From Aeromonas finlandensis (GTDB lineage: Bacteria; Pseudomonadota; Gammaproteobacteria; Enterobacterales; Aeromonadaceae): a DNA stretch of 50,575 nt. A program made the translations under genes and the position numbers. The stretch lies in NCBI RefSeq assembly GCF_000764645.1, contig NZ_JRGK01000268.1:1-50575 (forward strand). The letters are read 5' to 3'. This document shows, piece by piece, positions 34,237-44,852 of the stretch (position 1 is its first letter; each line of letters starts with the position of its first letter). The notes below the pieces were generated by a model, which saw only the letters and a list, made by a program, of their open reading frames with translations, was not told where the DNA came from and ran no database searches.

Positions 34237-34402
34237 TTGATTTATCATCAAAGTAAATCGCTGGATTTTGAGAGGCGGATCAAGTAAAAGAGGGGCCGTT
34301 TCTGGCTTGGCCCCCATAGTCAGAGTATTCTGAATAACAATGATCTTCCGGATCTTCGCTAGATCCAGTGAACCTTCTGATTTATAAGCAGTCTATTAAA
34401 GC

Positions 34403-34535
34403 TGAAGCATTTATACGGGTGTGGCCCCTCTGCCTTGCTCGTCAGACTTGGCAAGCATGTGAAGGTTGCGAGCTCCGCAACAATGGACTTAGCATGCTAC
34501 TTTTCGGGGGTCCTTCATTGTGACCCCCTTTTTTT
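34403..34535 (+). ncRNA. Candidate small RNA between ftsX and rpoH
   Basis: The 450-base gap holds a terminator at 34506-34535 about 290 bases past the ftsX stop. Just before it are stable hairpins: CTTGC...GCAAG (34435-34456) and TTGCG-AGCTC-CGCAA (34468-34482), plus the palindrome TAGCATGCTA (34491-34500). A sequence resembling a sigma-E promoter (GAACCTT at 34370, TCTATTAAAG at 34392) would start an RNA near 34403. Not a known family to me. The other part of the gap (34536-34687) is the rpoH promoter and leader; I see no other gene. Confidence 0.38.
34506..34535 (+). terminator. Strong orphan terminator between ftsX and rpoH
   Basis: The stem GGGGGTC / GACCCCC has a 9-base loop and a seven-T tail. 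Also possible as the ftsX operon terminator through a long 3' region. Confidence 0.88.
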
Positions 34536-34687
34536 GACTGTTCATTCATGATTCATCCTGCAGGCTTAAGATAATCCAGTCTAAAACTGGGCATGTTCTT
34601 TGATACACGCCGCAGAATGGCATCCGGTCAGTAGACAGGCCCTCTCAGGGTGTTAGACTGATTCGATTGAAAAGTAAGAGGTAACAG

Positions 34688-35542
34688 ATGGGAACTTCAT
34701 TGCAGCGCACTATGGCTCTGATTCCGCAAGGTAGTCTGGAAGGCTATATCCAGGCAGTAAACTCTATTCCGGTGCTGAGCGCAGAGGAAGAGCGTGAACT
34801 GGCTGAGCGTTTGCAGCAGGATGGCGATCTCGAGGCTGCCCGCCAGCTGGTTATGTCGCACCTGCGCTTTGTCGTTCATGTCGCCAAGAGTTATGCCGGT
34901 TACGGCCTGCCGCAGGCCGATCTGGTTCAGGAAGGCAACATCGGTCTGATGAAGGCGGTCAAGCGCTTCGACCCGACGGTCGGCGTGCGTCTGGTCTCCT
35001 TTGCCGTCCACTGGATCAAGGCCGAAATCCACGAATATGTATTGCGCAACTGGCGCATGGTCAAGGTGGCAACCACCAAGGCCCAGCGCAAGCTCTTCTT
35101 CAACCTGCGCAAATCCAAAAAGCGTCTGGGCTGGCTGAATCACGAAGAGGTTCAGGCCGTGGCGGCCGATCTCGGCGTCTCCGCAAGCGATGTGACCGAG
35201 ATGGAAGCGCGGATGGCCAACTACGATCAGGCATTCGATCTGGTGGGTGACGATGAAGAAGAGGGCGGTTTCGCACCGGTTCACTATCTGGAGGATAAAT
35301 CCTCCGATCTGGCCGCCACCATCGAGAACGACAACTGGGACGATCATGCGACCCGTCGCCTGAGCTCGGCCCTCGCCACGCTGGATGAGCGTAGCCAGCA
35401 CATCATCCGCGCCCGCTGGCTCGACGATGACAGCAAGACCACTCTGCAGGAGCTGGCCGATACCTACGGCGTCTCCGCCGAGCGTGTGCGTCAGCTTGAG
35501 AAGAACGCGCTCAAGAAGCTGAAAGATGCCATGGAAGCCTAA
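34688..35542 (+). CDS. rpoH: RpoH, heat-shock sigma factor sigma-32
   Basis: This 284-residue sigma-70 family factor directs RNA polymerase to heat-shock promoters. Region 2 includes [21 protein letters not shown] and [15 protein letters not shown]; the RpoH box QRKLFFNLR (about 133-141) is diagnostic. Region 4 ([20 protein letters not shown]) is near the C-terminus. Downstream of ftsX, as in most gammaproteobacteria. The leader may carry temperature-sensitive structure as in E. coli, but I did not model it. Confidence 0.97.
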   Translation: MGTSLQRTMALIPQGSLEGYIQAVNSIPVLSAEEERELAERLQQDGDLEAARQLVMSHLRFVVHVAKSYAGYGLPQADLVQEGNIGLMKAVKRFDPTVGVRLVSFAVHWIKAEIHEYVLRNWRMVKVATTKAQRKLFFNLRKSKKRLGWLNHEEVQAVAADLGVSASDVTEMEARMANYDQAFDLVGDDEEEGGFAPVHYLEDKSSDLAATIENDNWDDHATRRLSSALATLDERSQHIIRARWLDDDSKTTLQELADTYGVSAERVRQLEKNALKKLKDAMEA

Positions 35543-35558
35543 TGCTTCCTCGCTGAAA

Positions 35559-35582
35559 ACAGGGCCTGATGGCCCTGTTTTT
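35559..35582 (+). terminator. rpoH terminator
   Basis: The stem ACAGGGCC / GGCCCTGT has a TGAT loop and a T-run. Confidence 0.9.
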
Positions 35583-35667
35583 GTTTCTGCCGCCGATAAT
35601 CGAGGCTTGCCCTGATAACCCTTGGGTGTGTTATGTTGCCGCAACTGCCACATTAGGGAGAGCAGAA

Positions 35668-36327
35668 GTGAAACTGTTGAACGACCTGTTTACCAACAAC
35701 CGTGAGTGGGCCGAACGGATCAAGGCCGAAGATCCCGCCTTCTTTGCCACCCTCTCTGCCCAGCAGGCCCCCGAATACCTCTGGATCGGCTGCTCCGACA
35801 GCCGGGTTCCCGCCAACCAGCTGATGGGCTTGCTGCCGGGGGATGTTTTCGTCCACCGCAACGTCGCCAATCTGGTGGTGCATACCGATTTCAACTGTCT
35901 CTCGGTGCTGCAATACGCGGTGGAAGTGCTCAAGGTGAAGCACATCATCGTCTGCGGTCACTATGGTTGCGGCGGCGTCAAGGCCGCGATGCAGAATCAG
36001 GAGCTGGGTCTCATCGACAACTGGCTGCGCAACATCAAGGATGTCTACTTCAAATATGGTGAAGAGCTCGAGGCCATCGAGGATGAGCACGAGCGCTTCG
36101 ACTACCTGTGCGAGCTGAACGTGGCCGAGCAGGTAGCCAACGTCTGCCACACCACAATCATCCAGAACGCCTGGCGCAAGGGGCAGGAGCTGGCGGTGCA
36201 TGGCTGGATCTACGGGATCAAGGATGGCTTGCTGCACGATCTCGATCTTTGCATCAGCGGGCCGGATCAGATCCCAGATGTCTATCGCGCCTGGCCGGAC
36301 ATGCGTCCGCCCCACCGTCGGCGCTAG
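35668..36327 (+). CDS. can: Can, beta-class carbonic anhydrase
   Basis: This 219-residue enzyme hydrates CO2 to bicarbonate. Zinc ligands are visible: C42 in GCSDSR (D44 the dyad Asp), H98 and C101 in HYGCGG, the same numbers as E. coli Can. The start is a GTG with AGGGAGAGCAGAA upstream; a longer frame from 35569 is not needed. It ends 8 bases before hutC; the two may share a transcript, though the functions differ. Confidence 0.95.
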   Translation: MKLLNDLFTNNREWAERIKAEDPAFFATLSAQQAPEYLWIGCSDSRVPANQLMGLLPGDVFVHRNVANLVVHTDFNCLSVLQYAVEVLKVKHIIVCGHYGCGGVKAAMQNQELGLIDNWLRNIKDVYFKYGEELEAIEDEHERFDYLCELNVAEQVANVCHTTIIQNAWRKGQELAVHGWIYGIKDGLLHDLDLCISGPDQIPDVYRAWPDMRPPHRRR

Positions 36328-36335
36328 GGAGCTTC

Positions 36336-37043
36336 ATGGTGGCGCCAGCCCTCTATCTGCAGATCAAGCAGCACATTCTGGACCGGATCCGCGAACGCCA
36401 CTATCAGGCGGGGGACAGGATCCCGACCGAAGCGGCCCTGTGCGAGCAGTTCACCGTGAGCCGGATGACGGTCAATCGGGCGCTGCGGGAACTGGTGGCC
36501 GAGGGGTGGCTGGTGCGAACCGCCGGATCCGGCAGCTTCGTGGCGGACCGGCGTACCGAGTCGCCGCTGCTGGCCATTCGCAATATTGCCGACGAGATCG
36601 CCGAGCGTGGCGGCGAGTACAGTGCCCGGGTGATCCGGCTGCAGCGGCTGGCCGCCGACGAGAAGGTGGCGGTACAACTGGGACTGCGGGTTGGCGCCCC
36701 CATCTTTCACAGCCTGATCGTCCATCAGGCCGATGGCGAGCCGCTGCAGCTGGAGGAGCGCTTCGTCGATGCCGGGCGCTTGCCGGGCTATGGCGAGCAG
36801 GATTTTACCCAACAGACCCCCAACCGCTATCTGATGGATGTCTGCCCCCTCTCCGAGATGGAGCACGTGGTGGAAGCCGTGTTGCCGAGCGCCGGTGAGG
36901 CGGGATTGTTGCAAATTCGCGTAGATTCCCCCTGCCTATTGTTGCACCGGCGCACCTGGTCGGAGGGGCATCTGGTCTCCTACGCCCGTTTGCTCTCCCC
37001 CGGTTCTCGCTACAAGCTCAGCTCCAAGACTCAGCTAGAGTAA
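36336..37043 (+). CDS. hutC: HutC, histidine utilisation repressor (GntR/UTRA)
   Basis: This 235-residue repressor has an N-terminal GntR winged helix (about 5-75; YQAGDRIPTEAALCEQFTVSRMTVNRALREL) split across the usual helices, and a C-terminal UTRA domain (about 95-235; LQLEERFVDA, RYLMDVCPLSEMEHVVEA). It binds operators near hut genes and is released by urocanate. GGGAG precedes the ATG at 36336. The hutC gene is followed by a terminator and then a HutC-like operator in front of hutI. Confidence 0.95.
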   Translation: MVAPALYLQIKQHILDRIRERHYQAGDRIPTEAALCEQFTVSRMTVNRALRELVAEGWLVRTAGSGSFVADRRTESPLLAIRNIADEIAERGGEYSARVIRLQRLAADEKVAVQLGLRVGAPIFHSLIVHQADGEPLQLEERFVDAGRLPGYGEQDFTQQTPNRYLMDVCPLSEMEHVVEAVLPSAGEAGLLQIRVDSPCLLLHRRTWSEGHLVSYARLLSPGSRYKLSSKTQLE

Positions 37044-37044
37044 A

Positions 37045-37054
37045 TGTCTATACA
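37045..37054. promoter_or_regulatory. HutC-like site at the end of hutC
   Basis: TGTCTATACA fits TGTNTATACA, the same core as the site at 37175. It lies 2 bases after the hutC stop codon. May serve HutC in binding two sites 130 bp apart, or be chance. Confidence 0.4.
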
Positions 37055-37066
37055 GCTCGATTTTTC

Positions 37067-37093
37067 AAAGCCCACCTCTTGGTGGGCTTTTTT
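37067..37093 (+). terminator. hutC terminator
   Basis: The stem AAAGCCCACC / GGTGGGCTTT has a TCTT loop and a T-run. Confidence 0.9.
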
Positions 37094-37174
37094 GTGCTTA
37101 AACTCTAAGTTTGATGCTGTTATCAGGATGTGAACTCTGCTCTTTCTTTCGTCATAGAGATCGACTATAAGGAT

Positions 37175-37186
37175 ATGTATATACAT
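37175..37186. promoter_or_regulatory. HutC operator upstream of hutI
   Basis: ATGTATATACAT is a perfect 12-bp palindrome 12 bases before the hutI start codon. It fits the TGTATATACA-type core known for HutC operators (from family knowledge), so repression of hutIGUH here is likely. Confidence 0.75.
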
Positions 37187-37197
37187 TTGAGGTCGCT

Positions 37198-38433
37198 ATG
37201 AACAAGGAACTGTTGAACTGCGAGCGGGTCTGGCTCAACGTGACGCCCGCCACCCTGAATGACGAGCTGGCCGACTACGGCCTGTTGCCGCTCCACGCCA
37301 TCGGCGTGAAGGATGGCAAGATCCATGCGCTGATGCCGATGGCCGAGCTGCAGGGCCCCCATCCCACCCACTGGCAGGATATGCAGGGCAAGCTGGTTAC
37401 CCCCGGCCTTATCGATTGCCACACCCATCTGGTCTTTGCCGGCAGTCGCGCCGAGGAGTTCGAGCTGCGCCAGCAGGGGGTGCCCTATGCCGAGATCGCC
37501 CGTCGGGGCGGCGGCATCATCAGCACGGTGCGTGCTACCCGTGCCGCCAGCGAGGATCTGCTGTTCGAGCTGGCGCTACCGAGGGTGACATCCCTGATCC
37601 GCGAAGGGGTCACCACGGTGGAGATCAAGTCCGGCTATGGCCTGACGCTGGCGGACGAGCTCAAGATGCTGCGGGTGGCCCGCCGACTGGGGGAGGCGTT
37701 GCCGATCCGGGTCAAGACCACTCTGCTGGCGGCCCATGCGGTGCCGCCGGAGTATCGCGACGATCCCGACAGCTGGGTCGAAACCATCTGTCAGGAGATC
37801 ATTCCGGCCGCCGCCGAGGCGGGTCTGGCCGATGCGGTGGACGTCTTCTGCGAACACATCGGCTTCTCGCTGGCCCAGACCGAGCAGGTCTATCTGGCGG
37901 CGGATCAATACGGCCTGCCGGTGAAGGGGCATATGGATCAGCTCTCCAACCTCGGTGGCAGCACCCTGGCCGCCAACTTTGGCGCCCTCTCGGTGGATCA
38001 TCTGGAGTATCTGGATCCGGAAGGGATCCTGGCGCTGGCCCACCGTGGCGTGGTCGCCACCCTGCTGCCCACCGCTTTCTACTTCCTCAAAGAGACCAAG
38101 CTGCCGCCGGTCGCCGCGCTGCGCAAGGCGGGGGTGGCGATGGCGGTCTCCTCCGACATCAACCCGGGTACCGCCCCCATCGTCTCGCTGCGGATGGCAA
38201 TGAACATGGCCTGCACCCTGTTTGGCCTGACCCCGGTGGAGGCGATGGTCGGGGTGACCCGTCACGCCGCCAAAGCGCTCGGCGAGCAGGAGCACCTTGG
38301 CCAGCTCAGGGTGGGGATGGCGGCCGATTTCCTGATTTGGCACTGCACCTATCCGGCCGAGCTGAGCTACATGGTCGGCGTCGATCAGCTGGCAGGCCGC
38401 ATCTTCAACGGCGAGGAGACCCTCCATGGATAA
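37198..38433 (+). CDS. hutI: HutI, imidazolonepropionase
   Basis: This 411-residue amidohydrolase opens imidazolone-5-propionate to N-formimidoyl-glutamate, the third step of histidine catabolism. Metal ligands are in TPGLIDCHTHLVFAGSR (about 72-88), VKGHMDQLSNLGG (about 242), and SSDINPGTAP (about 318). GAGGTCGCT precedes the ATG. It overlaps hutG by 8 bases. Confidence 0.96.
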   Translation: MNKELLNCERVWLNVTPATLNDELADYGLLPLHAIGVKDGKIHALMPMAELQGPHPTHWQDMQGKLVTPGLIDCHTHLVFAGSRAEEFELRQQGVPYAEIARRGGGIISTVRATRAASEDLLFELALPRVTSLIREGVTTVEIKSGYGLTLADELKMLRVARRLGEALPIRVKTTLLAAHAVPPEYRDDPDSWVETICQEIIPAAAEAGLADAVDVFCEHIGFSLAQTEQVYLAADQYGLPVKGHMDQLSNLGGSTLAANFGALSVDHLEYLDPEGILALAHRGVVATLLPTAFYFLKETKLPPVAALRKAGVAMAVSSDINPGTAPIVSLRMAMNMACTLFGLTPVEAMVGVTRHAAKALGEQEHLGQLRVGMAADFLIWHCTYPAELSYMVGVDQLAGRIFNGEETLHG

Positions 38434-39370
38434 ATTCAACCCGGTCGACATGTCGCTCTGGCAGGGACGACAGGATCCGGAAGATGGTGAACTGGCCCTG
38501 CGCTGGCATGACAAGGTGCAGTCCTGGGCTGCCGGGGCACAAGAGGCAGCTGGTGTAGTGCTGCTCGGTTTTGCCTGCGATGAAGGGGTGCGCCGCAACA
38601 AGGGGCGTGTCGGCGCCGCTGGGGCGCCGCTGGCGGTGCGCAAGCTGCTGGCCAACACTGCCTGGCACCTGAATCGACCCGTCTACGATGGCGGGGATGT
38701 GAGCTGTTCCGATGGGGATCTCGATGCCGCCCACGGCCGTCTGGCCGAGCGGGTCGCTGCTGCGCTCGAACTGGGCCACTTCCCGCTGGTGGTGGGGGGC
38801 GGCCATGAGGTGGCCTTCGGTAGCTGGAGTGGCCTCAACCTGCATCTGGCGGGTCAGGGGCGGGTCGGGATCATCAACCTCGACGCCCACTTTGACCTGC
38901 GCATGAAGCAGGATCTGGCCAGCTCCGGCACCCCCTTCTTCCAGATCGCCGAGCAGTGCGCCGCTCAGGGCACACCGTTTCACTACGCCTGCCTCGGGGT
39001 GGCCGAGACCGCCAATACCCAAGCCCTGTTTGCCCGTGCCAAGGCGCTGGGTGTGTGGCATGTGCTGGACGAGGCGATGACCCTGCGCGAGCTGCCAGCC
39101 TTGCTAAGCGGGCTGGACGCCTTTATCGCCGATTGCGATCACCTCTATCTGACCATCGATCTTGATGTGCTGCCCGGCAACCTGATGCCGGGAGTGAGTG
39201 CCCCCGCCGCTCGCGGCGTGGAGCTGGCGGTGATCGAACCGCTGATCGCCCATGTCCGGGCCAGCGGCAAGCTCAGGCTCGCCGATCTGGCCGAGTACAA
39301 CCCGACGCTGGATCAGGACAACCGCAGTGCCCGCGTGGCCGCGCGACTGGTTCATCTGTTGACCCGTTAA
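38426..39370 (+). CDS. hutG: HutG, formimidoylglutamase
   Basis: This 314-residue member of the ureohydrolase (arginase) family cleaves formimidoyl-glutamate to glutamate and formamide. Manganese-binding motifs are clear: VVGGGHEVAFGS (about 129), INLDAHFDLRM (about 151), and YLTIDLDVLPGNLMPGV (about 240). Presence of HutG and no HutF means the four-step branch. Overlaps hutI by 8 bases. Confidence 0.95.
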   Translation: MDKFNPVDMSLWQGRQDPEDGELALRWHDKVQSWAAGAQEAAGVVLLGFACDEGVRRNKGRVGAAGAPLAVRKLLANTAWHLNRPVYDGGDVSCSDGDLDAAHGRLAERVAAALELGHFPLVVGGGHEVAFGSWSGLNLHLAGQGRVGIINLDAHFDLRMKQDLASSGTPFFQIAEQCAAQGTPFHYACLGVAETANTQALFARAKALGVWHVLDEAMTLRELPALLSGLDAFIADCDHLYLTIDLDVLPGNLMPGVSAPAARGVELAVIEPLIAHVRASGKLRLADLAEYNPTLDQDNRSARVAARLVHLLTR

Positions 39371-39424
39371 CCCCTTTGGCCGCCCGTCGCCGAAGGCACC
39401 CTATTGATACAACAAGGAGTGTGT

Positions 39425-41146
<1,722 letters not shown>

Positions 41147-41150
41147 CACC

Positions 41151-42683
41151 ATGTTTGAATTGACTATTACCCCGGGCGAGCTGGATCTTGCCACCCTGCG
41201 CCGCGTCAGCCGCGAGCCGGTACATGTTTCACTGGATCCGGCCGCGCTGCCGGGGATCCACGCCTCCGCAGCTGTGGTCACCAAGGTGATCGAGCAGAAC
41301 CGGGTGGTGTATGGCATCAACACCGGCTTTGGCCTGTTGGCCAACACCCGCATTCCGGTGGATCAGCTCGACGAGCTGCAACGATCCATCGTGCTCTCCC
41401 ACGCTGCTGGCATCGGCACCTATATGGATGACGCCACCGTGCGGTTGATGATGGTGCTCAAGCTCAACTCGCTGGCGCGCGGCTTCTCCGGCATCCGGCT
41501 GGCGGTGCTGGAGGCGCTGATGAAGCTGGTCAATGCCGAGGTCTATCCGGTGGTGCCGAAGAAGGGCTCCGTCGGCGCTTCCGGCGATCTGGCGCCGCTG
41601 GCCCATATGAGCTGCCTGCTGATCGGCGAGGGCAAGGCTCGTCACGACGGGCACGAGATCGATGCGAGCGAAGCGCTGCGGATCGCCGGGCTTGAGCCCA
41701 TCGCGTTGGCACCGAAAGAGGGGCTGGCGCTGCTCAACGGCACCCAGGCCAGCACTGCCTTTGCGCTGGAAGGGTTGTTCCACGCCGAGGATCTGTTCGC
41801 CGGTGCCATCACCATCGGCGCCATGAGCGTGGAGGCGGCCCTTGGCAGCCGCCGTCCGTTCGATGCCCGCATCCATGCGGTGCGCGGCCAGCGTGGCCAG
41901 ATCGATGCGGCCGCCTGCTATCGTCACCTGCTGGTGGATGGCAGCGAGATTGGCATGTCCCATCACAACTGCGAGAAGGTGCAGGATCCCTACTCATTGC
42001 GCTGCCAGCCGCAGGTGATGGGAGCTTGCCTGACCCAGATCCGCCACGCCGCCGAAGTGCTGGTGTGCGAGGCCAACGCGGTCTCCGACAACCCGCTGGT
42101 GTTTGCCGATGACGAGGAGATCCTCTCCGGCGGCAACTTCCACGCCGAGCCAGTGGCCTTCGCCGCCGACAATCTGGCGCTGGCCATCGCCGAAATCGGG
42201 TCGCTGTCAGAGCGTCGGATGGCGCTGTTGATCGACTCGCGCATGTCCGGTTTGCCCGCGTTTCTGGTCAACAACGGCGGGGTCAACTCCGGCTTTATGA
42301 TCGCTCAGGTCACCTCGGCGGCGCTCGCCTCCGAGAACAAGAGCCTGGCTCATCCCGCCTCGGTAGACAGCCTGCCCACCTCCGCCAATCAGGAGGATCA
42401 CGTCTCCATGGCCACCTTCGCCGCTCGTCGGCTGGCAGACATGGCGGAGAACACTCGCGGCATTCTGGCGGTCGAGCTGCTGGCAGCGGCACAGGGGCTC
42501 GATTTTCGCGCGCCGCTGCGCAGTACCGAGCTGATCGAGCTGGCCAAGGGACGACTGCGGGCAGAGGTGAGCTTCTACGACAAGGACAGGTACTTTGCGC
42601 CGGATATCGAGGCGGCCGCCGCCCTGCTGGGCCGTGCCAGCTACAACGATCTGATCCCGGCCGGGGTGCTGCCCAGCCTGTAA
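41151..42683 (+). CDS. hutH: HutH, histidine ammonia-lyase
   Basis: This 510-residue enzyme removes ammonia from histidine to give urocanate, the first step. The self-forming MIO cofactor comes from A143-S144-G145 in [14 protein letters not shown]. Tyr54 in VYGINTGFG is also conserved. GGAAAGGTG precedes the ATG at 41151. It starts 4 bases after hutU, the last gene of the hut operon. Confidence 0.97.
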   Translation: MFELTITPGELDLATLRRVSREPVHVSLDPAALPGIHASAAVVTKVIEQNRVVYGINTGFGLLANTRIPVDQLDELQRSIVLSHAAGIGTYMDDATVRLMMVLKLNSLARGFSGIRLAVLEALMKLVNAEVYPVVPKKGSVGASGDLAPLAHMSCLLIGEGKARHDGHEIDASEALRIAGLEPIALAPKEGLALLNGTQASTAFALEGLFHAEDLFAGAITIGAMSVEAALGSRRPFDARIHAVRGQRGQIDAAACYRHLLVDGSEIGMSHHNCEKVQDPYSLRCQPQVMGACLTQIRHAAEVLVCEANAVSDNPLVFADDEEILSGGNFHAEPVAFAADNLALAIAEIGSLSERRMALLIDSRMSGLPAFLVNNGGVNSGFMIAQVTSAALASENKSLAHPASVDSLPTSANQEDHVSMATFAARRLADMAENTRGILAVELLAAAQGLDFRAPLRSTELIELAKGRLRAEVSFYDKDRYFAPDIEAAAALLGRASYNDLIPAGVLPSL

Positions 42684-42693
42684 GCCTTGCTCC

Positions 42694-42718
42694 CCCTTCT
42701 CCCCTGGCGGGAGAAGGG
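42694..42718. terminator. Hairpin after hutH
   Basis: The stem CCCTTCTCCC / GGGAGAAGGG has a CTGGC loop, 11 bases past the hutH stop, in a G/C-run-rich stretch (42690-42735). No T-run; it may be a repetitive extragenic hairpin and stabilise hut mRNA. Confidence 0.5.
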
Positions 42719-42776
42719 TGGGGGATGAGGGGGAAGCCGCTTCACTGGCGCCGGTGAGATCCGGGAGCAGATGACA

Positions 42777-42802
42777 AAAGACCGCCCAATCGGGCGGTCT
42801 TT
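42777..42802. terminator. Bidirectional terminator between hutH and chaA
   Basis: The stem AAAGACCGCCC / GGGCGGTCTTT has an AATC loop with A and T flanks. It serves convergent hutH (plus) and the antiporter (minus). Confidence 0.88.
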
Positions 42803-42828
42803 GCGTTTCTGACGTTGGTTGAGCGCGG

Positions 42829-43926
42829 TTATTCGTGCTCGAACATCAGGAACAGATAGACCACGAACAACACCAGATGGGTCGCGCCATGGAGCACATT
42901 GGTACGGCCGCTGCTGAAGGTCACTTTACAGACCATGAGAGTGGTGACCAGCAGCACCATGTCGGCGGCGGAGAGGCCGAGGCGCACCTCTTGACCCATG
43001 ATGGCGCCGATAAGAAGTACCGCCGGTACTGTGAGGGCAATAGTGGCCAGCACCGAGCCGAAGTAGAGGTTCATCGCCCGCTGCAACTGATTGTTGAAGG
43101 CGGCCTTGATGGCGCCGACCGCTTCGGGGGCCAGCACGATACAGGCGACGATAAAGCCGCCCAGTGCGGCGGGCGCGTCCATGACATGCACCCCGTAGTT
43201 GATGGGGATGGCCAGGGTCTTGGCCAGCAGGATCACCACCAGCAGGTAGGCGAGCAGCAGGATGGTGTGATAGACGTTGCTCTGCAGCGGGCCGTGGTGC
43301 TCCTCGTAATCCTCGTGATCGCTGTCGACGAAGAAGTGGCTGTGGCTGCGGGTCTGGATCAGCAGAAAGACCCCGTAGAGCAGGATCGAGATGATGATCA
43401 GCATCCAGGACATGGCGCTCGACATGCTGCCGATCGTGCCGCCCCGGGTGAAGTTGGGCAGCACCAGACAGAGCAGGGCCAGCGGAATGATGGCCACCAG
43501 ATAGGATTTGACCCCGTCCAGATTGAAGCTCTGGGTGTGGTAGCGCCAGCCGCCAAACAGCAGGGTGAAGCCTACCAGACCGGTACTCACCAGCATCACC
43601 ACCGCAAACATGGTATCGCGGGCCATGGTGGGGTTGGGCTCGCCGGTCAGCATCACCGAGGAGATCATCACCACCTCCAGCGAGATGACAGAGAGGGTGA
43701 GGATCAGGGTGCCGAAGGGCTCACCCAGCTTGATGGCGAGGGCGTCGGAGTGGCGCACCACCGAGAAGATGGCCCAGGTGACGATGGCCAGCAGACCCGC
43801 CGATACCGGAAGATAGATCCCGAGCGGAGTTGTCTCTGTCAGCAGGTCGCTCCCCAGGGTCTTGAAAAAGAGCAGGGTCAGCAGGCCAACGGGCAGGGCA
43901 ATCTCTTGCCGGATAAATGTCTTCAT
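42829..43926 (-). CDS. chaA: ChaA-type calcium/sodium:proton antiporter
   Basis: This 365-residue CaCA-family exchanger has two alpha repeats, with GEPFGTLILTLSVISLEVVMI (about 76) and GGFIVACIVLAPEAVGAIKAA (about 253), and an acidic hydrophilic loop (SDHEDYEEHHGP). ChaA exchanges sodium or calcium for protons at alkaline pH. The track allows a start at 44136, but family proteins begin like MKTFIRQE at 43926; no strong ribosome site is seen there. The extended 70 codons look non-coding. Confidence 0.9.
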   Translation of the reverse strand: MKTFIRQEIALPVGLLTLLFFKTLGSDLLTETTPLGIYLPVSAGLLAIVTWAIFSVVRHSDALAIKLGEPFGTLILTLSVISLEVVMISSVMLTGEPNPTMARDTMFAVVMLVSTGLVGFTLLFGGWRYHTQSFNLDGVKSYLVAIIPLALLCLVLPNFTRGGTIGSMSSAMSWMLIIISILLYGVFLLIQTRSHSHFFVDSDHEDYEEHHGPLQSNVYHTILLLAYLLVVILLAKTLAIPINYGVHVMDAPAALGGFIVACIVLAPEAVGAIKAAFNNQLQRAMNLYFGSVLATIALTVPAVLLIGAIMGQEVRLGLSAADMVLLVTTLMVCKVTFSSGRTNVLHGATHLVLFVVYLFLMFEHE

Positions 43927-44201
43927 AGGCAATGGTTCTCTTTTGGGGGTCTGAATGACCGGAAACAAATGGATAAGGTGCGCACTTATCGGTTGCGCGA
44001 TAACCAGCCCCTTATGATAAGGGCAGTTATCCCCGTCAGGGCAGATCATTTTGTTGCTGAATGTAAATAAGGGGTTGAAGAGGCCGGGTAGGCCTCCCCG
44101 ATAGAGATAGGTATCGGGCCCGGGCAGGGGTAGCATGGCGAGGTAGCGGTCGTTGCGGCAATCCTGCTGCTGTGGCTGCTATCCCCGCGCTAAGGGTGCT
44201 T

Positions 44202-44852
44202 ATGTCAGCGGTTCGTCTGCGTTACCACACCATCGAATTTGGTGAGCTGGATATCCACCTGCGCACACTGCGCGACAATCAGCAGTTCTCCGACGATGCG
44301 GGCGAGGCGGAGGCGCTCGGCATCTCCTCGGCATTCTGGCCGCTGTTCGGGATTGTCTGGGACTCCGGGCGGGTGCTGGCCAGCCAGATGGTGCGTCAGG
44401 AGGTGGCGGGACTGCGCATTCTGGAGGTGGGCTGCGGTATCGGACTGGCCAGTCTGGTGCTCAATCATCGTCATGCCGACATCACGGCCACCGACTATCA
44501 CCCCGAGGCGGGTGCCTTTCTGGCCCGGAATGTGTTGCTCAATCAGGGGGCCGAGATCCCTTTCACTCGTACCGGTTGGGCCGATGCCGCCACGGATCTG
44601 GGCCGTTTCGATCTGATCATCGGCAGCGACTTGCTCTATGAGCGCGGCCATGTGGAGACGCTGGCGGCCTTTATCGAGCAGCACGCCAAAGCAAGCTGCA
44701 CGGTGATCCTGGTGGATCCGGGGCGGGGTCAGCAGGGACGCTTTACCCGGCTGATGACCGGGCTGGGCTACCGGCACAGCCAGCATCAGCCTCATGATGT
44801 CGAACAGCTAGCCAAGCCGTTTCGCGGTCAGATCCTGCAATATCTGCGCTAG
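44202..44852 (+). CDS. SAM-dependent methyltransferase (METTL21/MTF16-like)
   Basis: This 216-residue class I methyltransferase has the SAM motif ILEVGCGIGLASLVL (about 75), acidic TATDYHPEA, and DLIIGSDLLYERGHVETLAAF. This is the pattern of protein lysine methyltransferase-like family 16. Target unknown. AAGGGTGCTT precedes the ATG at 44202; a GTG at 44172 is an alternative. It ends tail to tail with the EAL gene, overlapping by 4 bases in CTAG. Confidence 0.85.
   Translation: MSAVRLRYHTIEFGELDIHLRTLRDNQQFSDDAGEAEALGISSAFWPLFGIVWDSGRVLASQMVRQEVAGLRILEVGCGIGLASLVLNHRHADITATDYHPEAGAFLARNVLLNQGAEIPFTRTGWADAATDLGRFDLIIGSDLLYERGHVETLAAFIEQHAKASCTVILVDPGRGQQGRFTRLMTGLGYRHSQHQPHDVEQLAKPFRGQILQYLR

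Noticed and set aside
43927-44171. Possible yybP-ykoY (manganese) riboswitch in front of the antiporter gene
   Set aside because: Hairpins and a GGGGAGG are present on the minus strand, but the conserved riboswitch core does not match what I recall.
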